From positions 1 to 32,677 of the forward strand of contig JAJUGK010000009.1 of assembly GCA_029268205.1 (NCBI GenBank): a DNA stretch of 32,677 bases, read 5' to 3'. Origin of the DNA: Nocardioidaceae bacterium. Its GTDB lineage: Bacteria > Actinomycetota > Actinomycetes > Propionibacteriales > Nocardioidaceae. The notes under the pieces are model-generated. The model saw only the letters and a list, made by a program, of their open reading frames with translations, did no database searches and was not told the DNA's origin. Shown in pieces: positions 16,577 through 27,539 of this stretch (positions are counted from its first letter, which is position 1; each line of letters opens with the position of its first letter). The position numbers and the translations under genes were made by a program.

Positions 16577-18289
16577 GTGCGCGACCTCCCCCTCCTCGAC
16601 CCCGGGACCCCCGACCACCGGTCGCCCGGCAGGTTCCTGCTGTGGCTCATGCGCACGCAGGTCGCCACCCTGCTGGGCGGCGTCGGCTTCGGGGTGCTGT
16701 GGATGTCGGCGCAGGCGGTGCTGCCGGCGGTCGTCGGTCGTGCGATCGACGCCGGGGTGACCGCCCGCGACACCCGGGCCCTGCTCGGCTGGGCCGCGGC
16801 GATGCTGGCGGTCGGCGGCGTGCAGGTCGTGGCCGGCATCGTCCGGCACCGGTTCGCGGTGACCAACTGGCTGTCGGCGGCCTACACGACGGTGCAGGTG
16901 GTGACCCGGCAGGTCACCCGGCTCGGCGCCGAACTACCGCGCCGGGTCTCCACCGGCGAGGTGGTGGCGATCGGCACCAGCGACCTCGGCCACCTCGGGC
17001 ACGCCCTCGACGTGACCGCCCGCGCCTCGGGCGCGGTGGTGTCCATCGGGGTGGTCGCGGTGATCCTGCTGCAGACCTCCCTCCCGCTCGCCCTACTGGT
17101 CCTGGTCGGGGTGCCCGCGCTGCTGCTGGCGCTGGGGCCGCTGCTGGCGCCCCTGCAGCGGCGGACGGCACACCAGCGTGAGCTCACCGGCTCGCTCACG
17201 AACCTCGCCACCGACATCGTCGGCGGGTTGCGGGTGTTGCTCGGCATCGGCGGGGAGCGGGTCTTCCACCGCCGCTACGTCACCACCTCGCGCGCCGTCC
17301 GGCGCGCCGGGGTGGAGGTCGGCCGCGTCCAGTCCTGGCTCGACGCCGCTCAGGTGCTGCTGCCGGGAGCGCTGGTGGTCGTGGTCGTGTGGGTGGGGGC
17401 GCGGTTCGCGGTCACCGGCCGGATCAGCCCCGGCGAGCTCGTCGCGTTCTACGGCTACGCGACCTTCCTGCTGATCCCGGTGCGGACGCTGACCGAGTTC
17501 GCCAACAAGTGGATCAAGGCGATCGTCTCGGCGCGCCGGGTCGTCCGGGTGCTGGCGCTGGAGCCGGCCGCGCACGGCACGCGTCCGGGGCCGGCCCCGG
17601 CGGCCGGCACCGGACTCGTCGACCCCGCCGCCGGGCTGCAGATCCGTCCCGGGGTGCTCAGCGCGATCGTCTCCGAGCCGCCCGAGGACGCCGCGGTGCT
17701 GGTCGACCGGCTCGCCGGCTTCGCCCCCGCCACGGACGACGCGCCGACCTGGGGCGGTATCCCGCTCCACGAGATCGACCCTGCCGAGCTGCGCCGTCGG
17801 ATCCTGGTCGCCGGGGCGAGCGACGGGCTGTTCTCCGGACCGATGCGGTCGGTGCTCGACGTCCGCGACCAGGGCGAGGACGCCGTCCGCGCGGCCATCG
17901 AGACCGCGGCCGCGACCGATGTCCTCGACGCCCTCCCGGCGGGCCCCGACGCGCCGGTGCACGAACGCGGCCGCTCGTTCTCCGGCGGGCAGCGGCAGCG
18001 GCTCGTGCTGGCCCGCGCCCTCGCCGCCGATCCGGAGGTGCTGCTGCTGGTCGAGCCGACGTCCGCGGTCGATGCCCACACCGAGGGGAAGATCGCCGAC
18101 CGCCTCGCCGCACACCGCCGGGGCCGCACCACCGTCGTCACCACGACGAGTCCGTTGGTGCTCGACCGGGTCGACGAGGTGCTCTTCGTGCACGGTGGCG
18201 CGCTGCGGGCCCGCGGCTCCCACGCCGAGCTGCTGCACGGCGACCCGGTCTACCGCGCGCTCGTCACCCGCGAGGAGGTGCCGGCGTGA
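16577..18289 (+). CDS. ABC exporter half-transporter with degenerate ATPase (subunit A)
   Basis: A 570-residue type I exporter half: six membrane segments (about 20-320), then a nucleotide-binding domain (about 350-570). The ATPase domain is damaged in a specific way. The Walker A region (about 365-380) reads AIVSEPPEDAAVLVD and has no GxxGxGKS/T. Walker B is LLLVEPTSAVD, with Val492 in place of the Mg-binding Asp and Glu493 kept. The H-loop is TTTSPLV without histidine. The signature SFSGGQRQR (Ser469 on) is perfect. It can therefore serve only as signature donor to its partner. The stop overlaps the next GTG by 4 bases. The substrate is unknown. Confidence 0.9.
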   Translation: MRDLPLLDPGTPDHRSPGRFLLWLMRTQVATLLGGVGFGVLWMSAQAVLPAVVGRAIDAGVTARDTRALLGWAAAMLAVGGVQVVAGIVRHRFAVTNWLSAAYTTVQVVTRQVTRLGAELPRRVSTGEVVAIGTSDLGHLGHALDVTARASGAVVSIGVVAVILLQTSLPLALLVLVGVPALLLALGPLLAPLQRRTAHQRELTGSLTNLATDIVGGLRVLLGIGGERVFHRRYVTTSRAVRRAGVEVGRVQSWLDAAQVLLPGALVVVVVWVGARFAVTGRISPGELVAFYGYATFLLIPVRTLTEFANKWIKAIVSARRVVRVLALEPAAHGTRPGPAPAAGTGLVDPAAGLQIRPGVLSAIVSEPPEDAAVLVDRLAGFAPATDDAPTWGGIPLHEIDPAELRRRILVAGASDGLFSGPMRSVLDVRDQGEDAVRAAIETAAATDVLDALPAGPDAPVHERGRSFSGGQRQRLVLARALAADPEVLLLVEPTSAVDAHTEGKIADRLAAHRRGRTTVVTTTSPLVLDRVDEVLFVHGGALRARGSHAELLHGDPVYRALVTREEVPA

Positions 18290-20076
18290 GCGCGCGCACC
18301 GACCTGCCGGTCGCCGAGCCGCGGGCCGTACGCCGCTACGCGGTCAGGGTCCTCGCGCGCTACCCGCGCCAGGTCTGGCTCGGCGTGGCCCTCAACGGGC
18401 TCGCTGCGGCCGCGGCGCTGGTCGCGCCCCGGTTGCTCGGTCGGCTCGTCGAGGCTGTCGAGGCCGGCACCACGGTGGCCGAGGTCGACCGGATCGTGCT
18501 GGCGCTGGCGGCCTTCCTGCTCGCCGAGGCGCTGCTGACCCGGTGGGCCCGGTTCGTGTCCTACGTGCTCGGTGAGCGGGTGCTCGCACGACTGCGGGAG
18601 GACTTCGTCGCCAGCGCGCTGCGGCTCCCCCTCGGCGTCGTCGAGCGCGCCGGGAGCGGCGATCTGATCACCCGCACCTCGCGCGACGTCGAGGCAGTCG
18701 GCTGGTCGGCGCGGTGGGCGCTGCCCGAGGCGGTCATCGCGCTGGTCACGACCTGTCTGACCCTCGTCGCCACCGCGGCCGTCGGGGGGTGGGCCCTGGC
18801 CTGCTGCCTGGTCGGGGTGCCGCTCCAGGTACTCGCGTCCCGGTGGTACCTGCGCCGGGCCCGTCCGGCGTACCTGGAGGAGAACGCGTCGTACGCCGCC
18901 ATCAGCGCCTCGCTCACCGAGACCGCCGAGGGTGCCCGCACCACCGAGGCCCTCGCCCTCGGCGAGCAGCGGATGAGCGATCTGGAGGCCGCGATCCGCC
19001 GGTCCTACACCGCCGAGCGGCGGACCCTGCGGTTGCGCACGTTCTTCTACCCGTCCATGGAGCTGTCCTACCTGCTCCCCACCGTCGTCACGCTGGTGGT
19101 CGGCGGTCTCCTCTACGCCGACGGTCGGGTCGGACTGGGCGCGGTCACCGCGGCGGTGCTCTACGTGCAGATGCTCGCCGATCCGGTCGACCGGCTGGTC
19201 ATGGTGCTCGACGAGCTCCAGGTCGGCCTGGCCTCGCTCGCCCGGCTGCTCGGCGTCGGCGAGGCCGCCGAGGACGACCGGCCCACCGCCTCGCAGGCCC
19301 CGGTGCGGGGTGAGCGCCTGGTCGCCCGCGATGTGCGGTTCGCCTATGACGAGACGGGGGACGAGAGCGGCGACGTGCTCCACGGCGTCGACCTGGTCGT
19401 CGAGCCCGGGGAGCGGCTGGCGATGGTGGGGCCCTCCGGTGCCGGCAAGTCGACCCTGGGCCGGTTGATCGCCGGGATCCACCCGCCCCGCGCCGGCGAG
19501 ATCCGCCTCGGCGACGTCCCGCTGGCCGACCTCCCCGCCACCGAGCTGCGTCGGCACGTCTGCCTGGTCACCCAGGAGCACCACGTCTTCGCCGGCACCG
19601 TGCGCGATAACCTGGTGATGGCCCTCGACCACGCCCCCCGCCTTCCCGGAGACCTGCCCGCCGTCCCCGACGCCCGGGTGCTGGCCGCCCCCGACGCGGT
19701 CGACGCCCGCGGCTGGGTCGAGGCGCTCCCCGACGGCCTCGACACCGAGGTGGGGTCCGGGGGCCTGGCGCTGACCCCGGCGCAGGCGCAGCAGGTCGCG
19801 CTGGCCCGGCTGGTGCTCGCCGACCCCGGCACCCTGGTCCTCGACGAGGCGACGTCCCTGATCGACCCCCGGGCGGCCCGGCACCTGGAGCGCTCCCTCG
19901 CCGGGGTGCTCGCCGGCCGGACGGTGATCGCGATCGCCCACCGGTTGTTCTCCGCCCACGACGCCGACCGGGTCGCGGTGGTGGAGGAGGGGCGCATCGC
20001 CGAGCTCGGGACCCACGACGAGCTGGTCGCGCAGGGCGGCTCCTATGCCGCGCTCTGGGCGAGCTGGCACCGCTAG
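18286..20076 (+). CDS. ABC exporter half-transporter with intact Walker motifs (subunit B)
   Basis: A 596-residue partner of the preceding gene, with six membrane segments (about 25-310) and an ATPase domain (about 345-596). Walker A is intact (GPSGAGKST, Lys388), the Q-loop is TQEHHVF, Walker B is LVLDEATSLID (Asp520, Glu521) and the H-loop histidine is present (AIAHRL, His552). The signature, however, is LTPAQ (496-500) instead of LSGGQ. Together with subunit A this gives one complete ATP site (B Walker + A signature) and one dead site. The GTG start overlaps the upstream stop by 4 bases. Drug or lipid export is the usual role of such heterodimers; nothing here fixes the substrate. Confidence 0.92.
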   Translation: MSARTDLPVAEPRAVRRYAVRVLARYPRQVWLGVALNGLAAAAALVAPRLLGRLVEAVEAGTTVAEVDRIVLALAAFLLAEALLTRWARFVSYVLGERVLARLREDFVASALRLPLGVVERAGSGDLITRTSRDVEAVGWSARWALPEAVIALVTTCLTLVATAAVGGWALACCLVGVPLQVLASRWYLRRARPAYLEENASYAAISASLTETAEGARTTEALALGEQRMSDLEAAIRRSYTAERRTLRLRTFFYPSMELSYLLPTVVTLVVGGLLYADGRVGLGAVTAAVLYVQMLADPVDRLVMVLDELQVGLASLARLLGVGEAAEDDRPTASQAPVRGERLVARDVRFAYDETGDESGDVLHGVDLVVEPGERLAMVGPSGAGKSTLGRLIAGIHPPRAGEIRLGDVPLADLPATELRRHVCLVTQEHHVFAGTVRDNLVMALDHAPRLPGDLPAVPDARVLAAPDAVDARGWVEALPDGLDTEVGSGGLALTPAQAQQVALARLVLADPGTLVLDEATSLIDPRAARHLERSLAGVLAGRTVIAIAHRLFSAHDADRVAVVEEGRIAELGTHDELVAQGGSYAALWASWHR

Positions 20077-20118
20077 CCGACGCGTTTCCGCCGGGCCCGG
20101 CCCGGGCACGGGACGGGC

Positions 20119-20421
20119 ATGGCCCCGCAACCGCACATGCAGCCCAAGGGAAACAAGGCAGCCAAGATCCTCTACCGGCCGATCGGCCTGATCGGCGGCC
20201 TGGCCGGGGGGGTGCTCGCCGGCAAGGTGACCAAGTTGATCTGGCACCGGACCGCCGGTGAGGGCGACCCGCCGAAGTCCCTGGAGTCGGAGTACTCGCT
20301 GAAGGAGGTCATCGCCGCGGCGGCCCTCCAGGCGGCCGTCTTCGCGGTGGTGAAGACCGCGATCGACCGCGGCGGGGCGCGGATGTTCCAGCGCTGGACC
20401 GGGGAGTGGCCCGGCGACTGA
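20119..20421 (+). CDS. DUF4235 family membrane protein
   Basis: A 100-residue protein of the DUF4235 family: KILYRPIGLIGGLAGGVLAG, KVTKLIW, an acidic middle, LKEVIAAAALQAAVFAVVK, AIDRGGARMFQRWTGEWPGD. Two hydrophobic helices (about 19-36 and 60-78) suggest a small inner-membrane protein. Such proteins are common in actinobacteria and have no assigned function. It stands between the ABC operon and the LLM operon, 42 bases after the former. Confidence 0.88.
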   Translation: MAPQPHMQPKGNKAAKILYRPIGLIGGLAGGVLAGKVTKLIWHRTAGEGDPPKSLESEYSLKEVIAAAALQAAVFAVVKTAIDRGGARMFQRWTGEWPGD

Positions 20422-20452
20422 GGGTGACGCGCGCCACCTCCCCGCGCCGACT

Positions 20453-20471
20453 GTGACAGTGCTACTGTCAC
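20453..20471. promoter_or_regulatory. Perfect palindrome overlapping the LLM oxidoreductase promoter
   Basis: GTGACAGT (20453-20460), centre GCT, ACTGTCAC (20464-20471): a perfect 8+8 inverted repeat that ends 4 bases before the ATG. Size and symmetry are typical of TetR- or GntR-type operators. No regulator gene is adjacent. Confidence 0.6.
20463..20468 (+). promoter_or_regulatory. Candidate -10 box of the LLM/acyl-CoA dehydrogenase operon (leaderless)
   Basis: TACTGT ends 7 bases before the ATG at 20476 and is almost wholly inside the right arm of the palindrome. A repressor bound there would block polymerase. No ribosome binding site precedes the ATG. Confidence 0.5.
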
Positions 20472-20475
20472 GGTC

Positions 20476-21507
20476 ATGAAGATCTCGACGATGCTGCAGT
20501 ACGACGGCAACCCGCGGGCGGCTGCCGACCAGGTCGCCGCCTGGGAGAAGGCCGGACTCGACACCGTGTGGGTGGCCGAGGCCTACGGCTTCGACTCCCC
20601 CACCCTGATGGGCTATCTCGCGGCGCGCACCGAGACCGTCGAGATCGGCGCCGCGATCCTCAACATCTACTCGCGCACCCCCGGTACGCTCGCCCAGACC
20701 GCGGCCGGCCTCGACAACGTCAGCGGCGGTCGCGCGATCCTGGGGCTCGGCGCCTCCGGCCCGCAGGTGATCGAGGGCTGGCACGGCCTTCCCTACACCA
20801 AGCCGCTGGGCCGCACCCGCGAGGTCGTGGAGGTCGTGCGCGCGATGCTGCGCCGCGAGACGATCGAGTACTCCGGCAAGCACATCACCCTGCCGCTGCC
20901 CGCCGACCAGGGCACCGGCCTCGGCAAGCCGCTGAAGATGCTGACCAAGCCCGAGCGGTCGGCGGTGCCGATCTACATCGCTGCTCTGGGTGAGGCCAAC
21001 GTGCGGGCCACCGCGGAGTACGCCGACGGCTGGCTCCCGCACCTCTACGCCCCCGAGAAGGCCGACATCGCCTGGGGCGAGTCGCTGCGGGCCGGCACCG
21101 CGAAGCGGTCCGCCGACCTCGGTCCGCTCGAGGTCGTCGCCGGCGGCCTCGTGGCCATCGGCGAGGACGTGAAGTCGATGCTCGACTTCGCCCGCCCGAT
21201 CGTGGCGCTCTACGTCGGCGGGATGGGCGCGCGCAACAAGAACTTCTACAACGAGCTGGTCTGCCGGTACGGCTTCGAGCAGGAGGCCAAGGAGATCCAG
21301 GACCTCTACCTCGACGGTCACAAGCGCGACGCCGAGGCGAAGGTGCCGATGGAGCTGCTGGAGATGATCAACCTCGTCGGCCCCGCGTCCTACGTCCAGG
21401 AGCGGATCGCCGCCTTCCGCGAGTCCGGCGTCACCAGCCTGAACGTCATCCCGGCCAGCGAGGACCCCGCGGCCACGATCCGGCAGCTGAAGGAGTGGAC
21501 CGCGTGA
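20476..21507 (+). CDS. LLM-class F420-dependent oxidoreductase
   Basis: A 343-residue luciferase-like TIM-barrel oxidoreductase. Visible family parts: [20 protein letters not shown], the [20 protein letters not shown] strand-helix, [54 protein letters not shown] and ADGWLPHLY. Enzymes with this pattern in actinobacteria usually use F420 rather than FMN, in line with fbiC two genes on. The substrate is unknown. Coupling to an LCAD-like dehydrogenase by a 4-base stop/start overlap suggests an acyl-CoA or lipid-derived compound. It is probably the first gene of an operon under the palindrome upstream. Confidence 0.9.
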   Translation: MKISTMLQYDGNPRAAADQVAAWEKAGLDTVWVAEAYGFDSPTLMGYLAARTETVEIGAAILNIYSRTPGTLAQTAAGLDNVSGGRAILGLGASGPQVIEGWHGLPYTKPLGRTREVVEVVRAMLRRETIEYSGKHITLPLPADQGTGLGKPLKMLTKPERSAVPIYIAALGEANVRATAEYADGWLPHLYAPEKADIAWGESLRAGTAKRSADLGPLEVVAGGLVAIGEDVKSMLDFARPIVALYVGGMGARNKNFYNELVCRYGFEQEAKEIQDLYLDGHKRDAEAKVPMELLEMINLVGPASYVQERIAAFRESGVTSLNVIPASEDPAATIRQLKEWTA

Positions 21508-22649
21508 GCAGGCGAGCGATCTTCGACGACGAGCACGAGGCGTTCCGCCAGACCGTGCGCTCCTTCATCGAGAAGGAGATCACCCCCCACCACGAGGAGT
21601 GGGACGCCGCCGGGCAGGTGCCCCGCGAGCTCTGGACCAGGGCAGGCGAGCTCGGGATGCTCTGCTTCGACGTGCCCGAGGAGTACGGCGGTCCGGGCGT
21701 CGACGACTTCCGTTACAACGCGGTCGTGACCGAGGAGCTCTCCCGGGCGGGCGCGGGGGGCCCGGGGTTCCCGGTGCACAGCGACATCATCGTCCCCTAC
21801 CTCGTCTCGCTCGGCACCGACGAGCAGAAGCAACGCTGGCTGCCCGGCTGCGTGAGCGGCGAGACGATCACCGCGATCGCGATGACCGAGCCGGGGGCGG
21901 GCTCCGACCTGCAGGGCATCCGTACCCACGCCGCCGACAAGGGCGACCACTGGGTCCTCAACGGCTCGAAGACCTTCATCAGCAACGGCATCATGGCCGA
22001 CCTGGTCATCGTCGTCGCCCGCACCGACCCCGACGCGGGCGCCCGTGGCATCAGCCTGCTGGTCGTCGAGGCCGGGATGGAGGGCTTCGAGCGCGGCCGC
22101 AACCTCGACAAGGTCGGCCTCAAGGCCCAGGACACCGCCGAGCTGTTCTTCCACGACGTGATCGTGCCGAAGGAGAACACCCTCGGCGAGCCGGGCTCCG
22201 GCTTCATCTCGCTGATGCAGAACCTGCCGCAGGAGCGGCTCTCGATCGGCATCATCGCCGCGGCGGCGTGCGAGCGGGTGCTGGAGCTGTCGTTGGAGTA
22301 CGCCCGGGAGCGCGAGGCGTTCGGGCGCCCCATCGGCAAGTTCCAACACAACCGGTTCCTGCTGGCCGAGATGGCCACCGAGACCCACATCGCCCGCACC
22401 TTCATCGACGACTGCCTGGCCAAGCACCTGCGCGGCGAGCTCGACAGCACCCTGGCGTCGATGGCGAAGTACTGGACCACCGAGCTGCAGACCAAGCTCG
22501 TCGACCGTTCGGTGCAGCTGCACGGCGGCTACGGCTACATGATGGAGTACCCGATCGCGAAGGCCTTCATCGACAGCCGCATCCAGACGATCTACGGCGG
22601 CACCACGGAGATCCAGAAGGAGATCATCGGGCGCTCGCTCGGGATCTGA
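21504..22649 (+). CDS. Acyl-CoA dehydrogenase, long-chain (LCAD) type
   Basis: A 381-residue FAD enzyme that makes the alpha,beta double bond in acyl-CoA. Landmarks: [14 protein letters not shown] (FAD/substrate), [53 protein letters not shown] and the end [18 protein letters not shown]. In medium-chain enzymes the catalytic Glu sits at the YxGT position; here that is Gly, as in mammalian LCAD. The base is instead expected at Glu257 in AAACERVLE, which matches the LCAD helix-G glutamate. GTG 21504 is chosen for its 4-base overlap with the upstream stop; a GTG at 21495 is possible. The partner for electrons is not in the window. Confidence 0.93.
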   Translation: MSRRAIFDDEHEAFRQTVRSFIEKEITPHHEEWDAAGQVPRELWTRAGELGMLCFDVPEEYGGPGVDDFRYNAVVTEELSRAGAGGPGFPVHSDIIVPYLVSLGTDEQKQRWLPGCVSGETITAIAMTEPGAGSDLQGIRTHAADKGDHWVLNGSKTFISNGIMADLVIVVARTDPDAGARGISLLVVEAGMEGFERGRNLDKVGLKAQDTAELFFHDVIVPKENTLGEPGSGFISLMQNLPQERLSIGIIAAAACERVLELSLEYAREREAFGRPIGKFQHNRFLLAEMATETHIARTFIDDCLAKHLRGELDSTLASMAKYWTTELQTKLVDRSVQLHGGYGYMMEYPIAKAFIDSRIQTIYGGTTEIQKEIIGRSLGI

Positions 22650-22662
22650 CCTCTCCGCACCC

Positions 22663-22697
22663 GGTCCGACCCGCGCAGGTACCGTGCGGGTCGGACC
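22663..22697 (+). terminator. Perfect 12-bp stem between the acyl-CoA dehydrogenase gene and fbiC
   Basis: GGTCCGACCCGC (22663-22674) and GCGGGTCGGACC (22686-22697) form a perfect 12-base stem around an 11-base loop that itself contains GGTACC. It follows the dehydrogenase stop by 13 bases, and its last base lies 11 bases before the fbiC GTG. There is no T tract, which is common for actinobacterial terminators. It could also be a leader hairpin of fbiC because it nearly touches the ribosome site. Confidence 0.6.
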
Positions 22698-22708
22698 TTG
22701 GAGGGACC

Positions 22709-25279
<2,571 letters not shown>

Positions 25280-25286
25280 TCGAGGG

Positions 25287-25308
25287 CTGCTTCGTCGATC
25301 GAACGCAG
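25287..25308. repeat. Hairpin / REP-like element between convergent fbiC and xdhC
   Basis: CTGCTTCG, loop TCGAT, CGAA-(C)-GCAG: an 8-bp stem with one bulge filling the 35-base convergent spacer. The words TCGA and GCAGTCGAG recall dispersed REP-like elements of Nocardioidaceae intergenic regions (from memory, not checked). It could act as a terminator for both genes. Confidence 0.4.
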
Positions 25309-25314
25309 TCGAGA

Positions 25315-26445
25315 TTACCGGCGCGCGCGGATCGGACCGTCGAGGTCGGCCAGCGGGCGTCCCGTGCCGCCCCACCGCTGCGCGATGATCTCGGCCGCGA
25401 TCGACACCGCCGCCTCCTGGGGCGTACGTCCGCCCAGGTCGAGACCGATCGGGCTCGAGAGCAGCGCGATCTGCTCCTCGGTCACGCCGGCCTCCCGCAA
25501 CCGCCGCAGCCGGTCGGCGTGGGTGGTGCGCGAGCCCATCACCCCGATGTAGGCGGGACGCATCTGCTCGGGCAGGCCGGTGACGGCCTTGAGCACCGGC
25601 ACGTCGAACTTCGCGTCGTGGGTCAACACGCAGACGACGGTGCGGCGGTCGATGCGGCCGGCCCCCGCCTCGGCGGCGACGTAGCGGTGCGGCCAGTCGA
25701 CCACCACCTCGTCGGCGCCGGGGAACCGCTGCGGGGTGGCGAAGACCGGGCGGGCGTCGCAGACGGTGACGTGGAAACCGAGGAACGACGCCTGCCGGGC
25801 CAGCGCCGCGGCGAAGTCGACCGCACCGAAGATCAGCATCCGCGCCCGCGGCTGGAAGGTGGAGACGAACACCTCCATCTCCTCCCCCAATCGCTCGCCA
25901 CGGGGACCGAAGTGCATCAGCCGGCTGTCGCCGGCGGCGAGCACGCCGCGGACGTCGGCCACCACAGCGTGGTCGGCGAACTCCTCGTGCAGGCTGCCGT
26001 CGTGGGAGTCGGGGCGGACGACCAGGCGCCGACCGACCCAGGCGTCCTCGGGGTGCCCGATCACCGAGACCCAGGCGACCGGCCGGCCGGCGGCGACGTC
26101 GTCGGCCACCGCGGCCACGACGTCGGCGGCGTCGGGGTCGATCCGCTCGATGAAGATCGTCAGCTCGCCCCCGCAGGTCAGCCCGACGGCGAACGCGTCG
26201 GCGTCGGAGTAGCCGAACTGCTCCCGGACCGCGACCCCGTCGGCCAGCACCTGTTGGGCGATGTCGTAGACCGCACCCTCGACACACCCACCGGACACCG
26301 AGCCGACGACGGTGCCGTCGTCGAGCACGAGCATCGAGGCGCCCGGGTCGCGCGGGGAGGACCCCTCGGCGCCCACGACGGTCGCCAAGGCCACCGGACG
26401 TCCGGCGCGCAGGTGGTCGACCGCCTCGGGCAGCACCTCAAACAC
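25315..26445 (-). CDS. xdhC: XdhC/CoxI-family molybdenum-hydroxylase maturation factor
   Basis: A 376-residue protein of the XdhC family, which binds molybdenum cofactor, oversees its sulfuration and inserts it into xanthine-dehydrogenase-type hydroxylases. N-terminal XdhC/CoxI domain: ATVVGAEGSSPRDPGASMLV, GSVSGGCVEGAVYD, and the conserved cysteine in LTCGGELTIF. C-terminal Rossmann domain: RMLIFGAVDFAAALARQA, then VLTHDAKFDVPVL, YIGVMGSRTTHADRL and SPIGLDLGGRTPQEAAVSI. The GTG start overlaps the CoxE-like gene stop by 8 bases. It is the last gene of the minus-strand cluster. No hydroxylase gene is in view. Confidence 0.9.
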   Translation of the reverse strand: MFEVLPEAVDHLRAGRPVALATVVGAEGSSPRDPGASMLVLDDGTVVGSVSGGCVEGAVYDIAQQVLADGVAVREQFGYSDADAFAVGLTCGGELTIFIERIDPDAADVVAAVADDVAAGRPVAWVSVIGHPEDAWVGRRLVVRPDSHDGSLHEEFADHAVVADVRGVLAAGDSRLMHFGPRGERLGEEMEVFVSTFQPRARMLIFGAVDFAAALARQASFLGFHVTVCDARPVFATPQRFPGADEVVVDWPHRYVAAEAGAGRIDRRTVVCVLTHDAKFDVPVLKAVTGLPEQMRPAYIGVMGSRTTHADRLRRLREAGVTEEQIALLSSPIGLDLGGRTPQEAAVSIAAEIIAQRWGGTGRPLADLDGPIRARR

Positions 26446-27538
26446 GCTCCACCACCTCCATCAGCTCCTCGAACGTGGCGAAGGTGTGTCCCGCCACCAA
26501 CTGGTCAACGTAGGGCAGCACCGCGTTCATCCCCGACTGCACCGGCGCGAAGCCCGGCTTGCCCCGGTGCGGGTTGACCCACACGACCCGGTGCGCGACC
26601 CGCTGCAGCTGCGCGGCCTGCTGGGCGAGCAGGGACGGGTCGCCCCGCTCCCAGCCGTCGCTCACGACCACGACGACCGCGCCGCGCGCCACACCGCGCC
26701 GCCCCCACCGGTCGACGAAGGCCTCCAGCGCCTCGCCGAGCCGGGTGCCGCCGGACCAGTCGGGGATCACCTCGCCGGCCGCGACCAGCGCCCGTTCGGC
26801 ATCGCCGACCCGCAGCGCACGGGTCACGCGGGTGAGTCGCGTGCCCATCGTGAACACCTCGACCCGACCCGGCGCCGCACCGACGAGCCGGTGGGCCAGC
26901 CGCAGCATCTGGTCGGCGTACGGCGCCATGGAGCGCGACACGTCGACCAGCACCGCCATCCGACGCGGCTTGCGGCGCCGGCGCCGGTGTTGCAGGGGAC
27001 CCGGCTCCCCCGCGAGTCGCAGCCGGGCCCGCAGCGTCGCGGCGACGTCGACCTCGCCGCGGTGGTGCGGCTCGCGACGCCGGACCTCGCGCCACGGCAG
27101 TCGCACCCGAAGCCGGGCATAGAGCGCGGCCAGGTGCCGCGCTTCGGCCGGGCTCAGGTCCGCGACGTCGCGATGGCGCAGGACCTCGGCACGCGATGCC
27201 AGCATCGCCAGGTCCTCGACCTCGTCCGGTCCCTGCGGACCGTCGTCGCCGTCGTCGCGGGCACCGGACGCGAGGGTCACCGTGGTGCTCGCCGGGACGC
27301 GCCCGACGTTGACGCCGCTGAACCAGTCGGCGAAGAGCCGGTCGTAGACCTCCACGTCGTCGGGTGAGGCGCACAGCGTCGCGCGGCCGGCCCAGTAGAC
27401 GTCGTCGCGGCGCATCGGCTCCAGCTGGTCGAGCGCCGCGACGAACAGGTCGGTGCGTACCGCGCTCAGCCCCGCCCGGCGCAGCGCCTGGCAGAAGCCG
27501 ACCATCTCGCCCAGCACACCGGCGACGGGCTCGGTCAT
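26438..27538 (-). CDS. coxE: CoxE-like VWA-domain protein
   Basis: A 366-residue protein with a C-terminal von Willebrand A domain (about 190-360). The metal site is complete: DVSRS (AVLVDVSRSMAPYADQ), the Thr in WSGGTRLGEAL, and the Asp in VVVVSDGWERGD. The N-terminal ~170 residues are helical, as in CoxE. CoxE works with the MoxR ATPase CoxD in late assembly of CO-dehydrogenase/xanthine-oxidase type enzymes, including sulfuration of the copper/molybdenum site in CO dehydrogenase. The ATG begins 1 base after the MoxR stop. There is no signal peptide, so it is cytosolic. Confidence 0.9.
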   Translation of the reverse strand: MTEPVAGVLGEMVGFCQALRRAGLSAVRTDLFVAALDQLEPMRRDDVYWAGRATLCASPDDVEVYDRLFADWFSGVNVGRVPASTTVTLASGARDDGDDGPQGPDEVEDLAMLASRAEVLRHRDVADLSPAEARHLAALYARLRVRLPWREVRRREPHHRGEVDVAATLRARLRLAGEPGPLQHRRRRRKPRRMAVLVDVSRSMAPYADQMLRLAHRLVGAAPGRVEVFTMGTRLTRVTRALRVGDAERALVAAGEVIPDWSGGTRLGEALEAFVDRWGRRGVARGAVVVVVSDGWERGDPSLLAQQAAQLQRVAHRVVWVNPHRGKPGFAPVQSGMNAVLPYVDQLVAGHTFATFEELMEVVERV

Positions 27539-27539
27539 C

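Noticed and set aside
16577-18289. Subunit A as a decaying pseudogene
   Set aside because: The frame is intact, the signature motif is perfect, the gene is coupled to subunit B, and subunit B has the matching reciprocal defect, which points to a fixed asymmetric pair.
20453-20471. Transcription terminator after the DUF4235 gene
   Set aside because: The stem has a 3-base loop, lies 4 bases from the next ATG and covers a -10 box; an operator is a better reading.
18250-21321. Minus-strand open frame of about 1020 codons
   Set aside because: Antisense shadow of ABC subunit B, DUF4235 and the LLM oxidoreductase; no domain recognisable.
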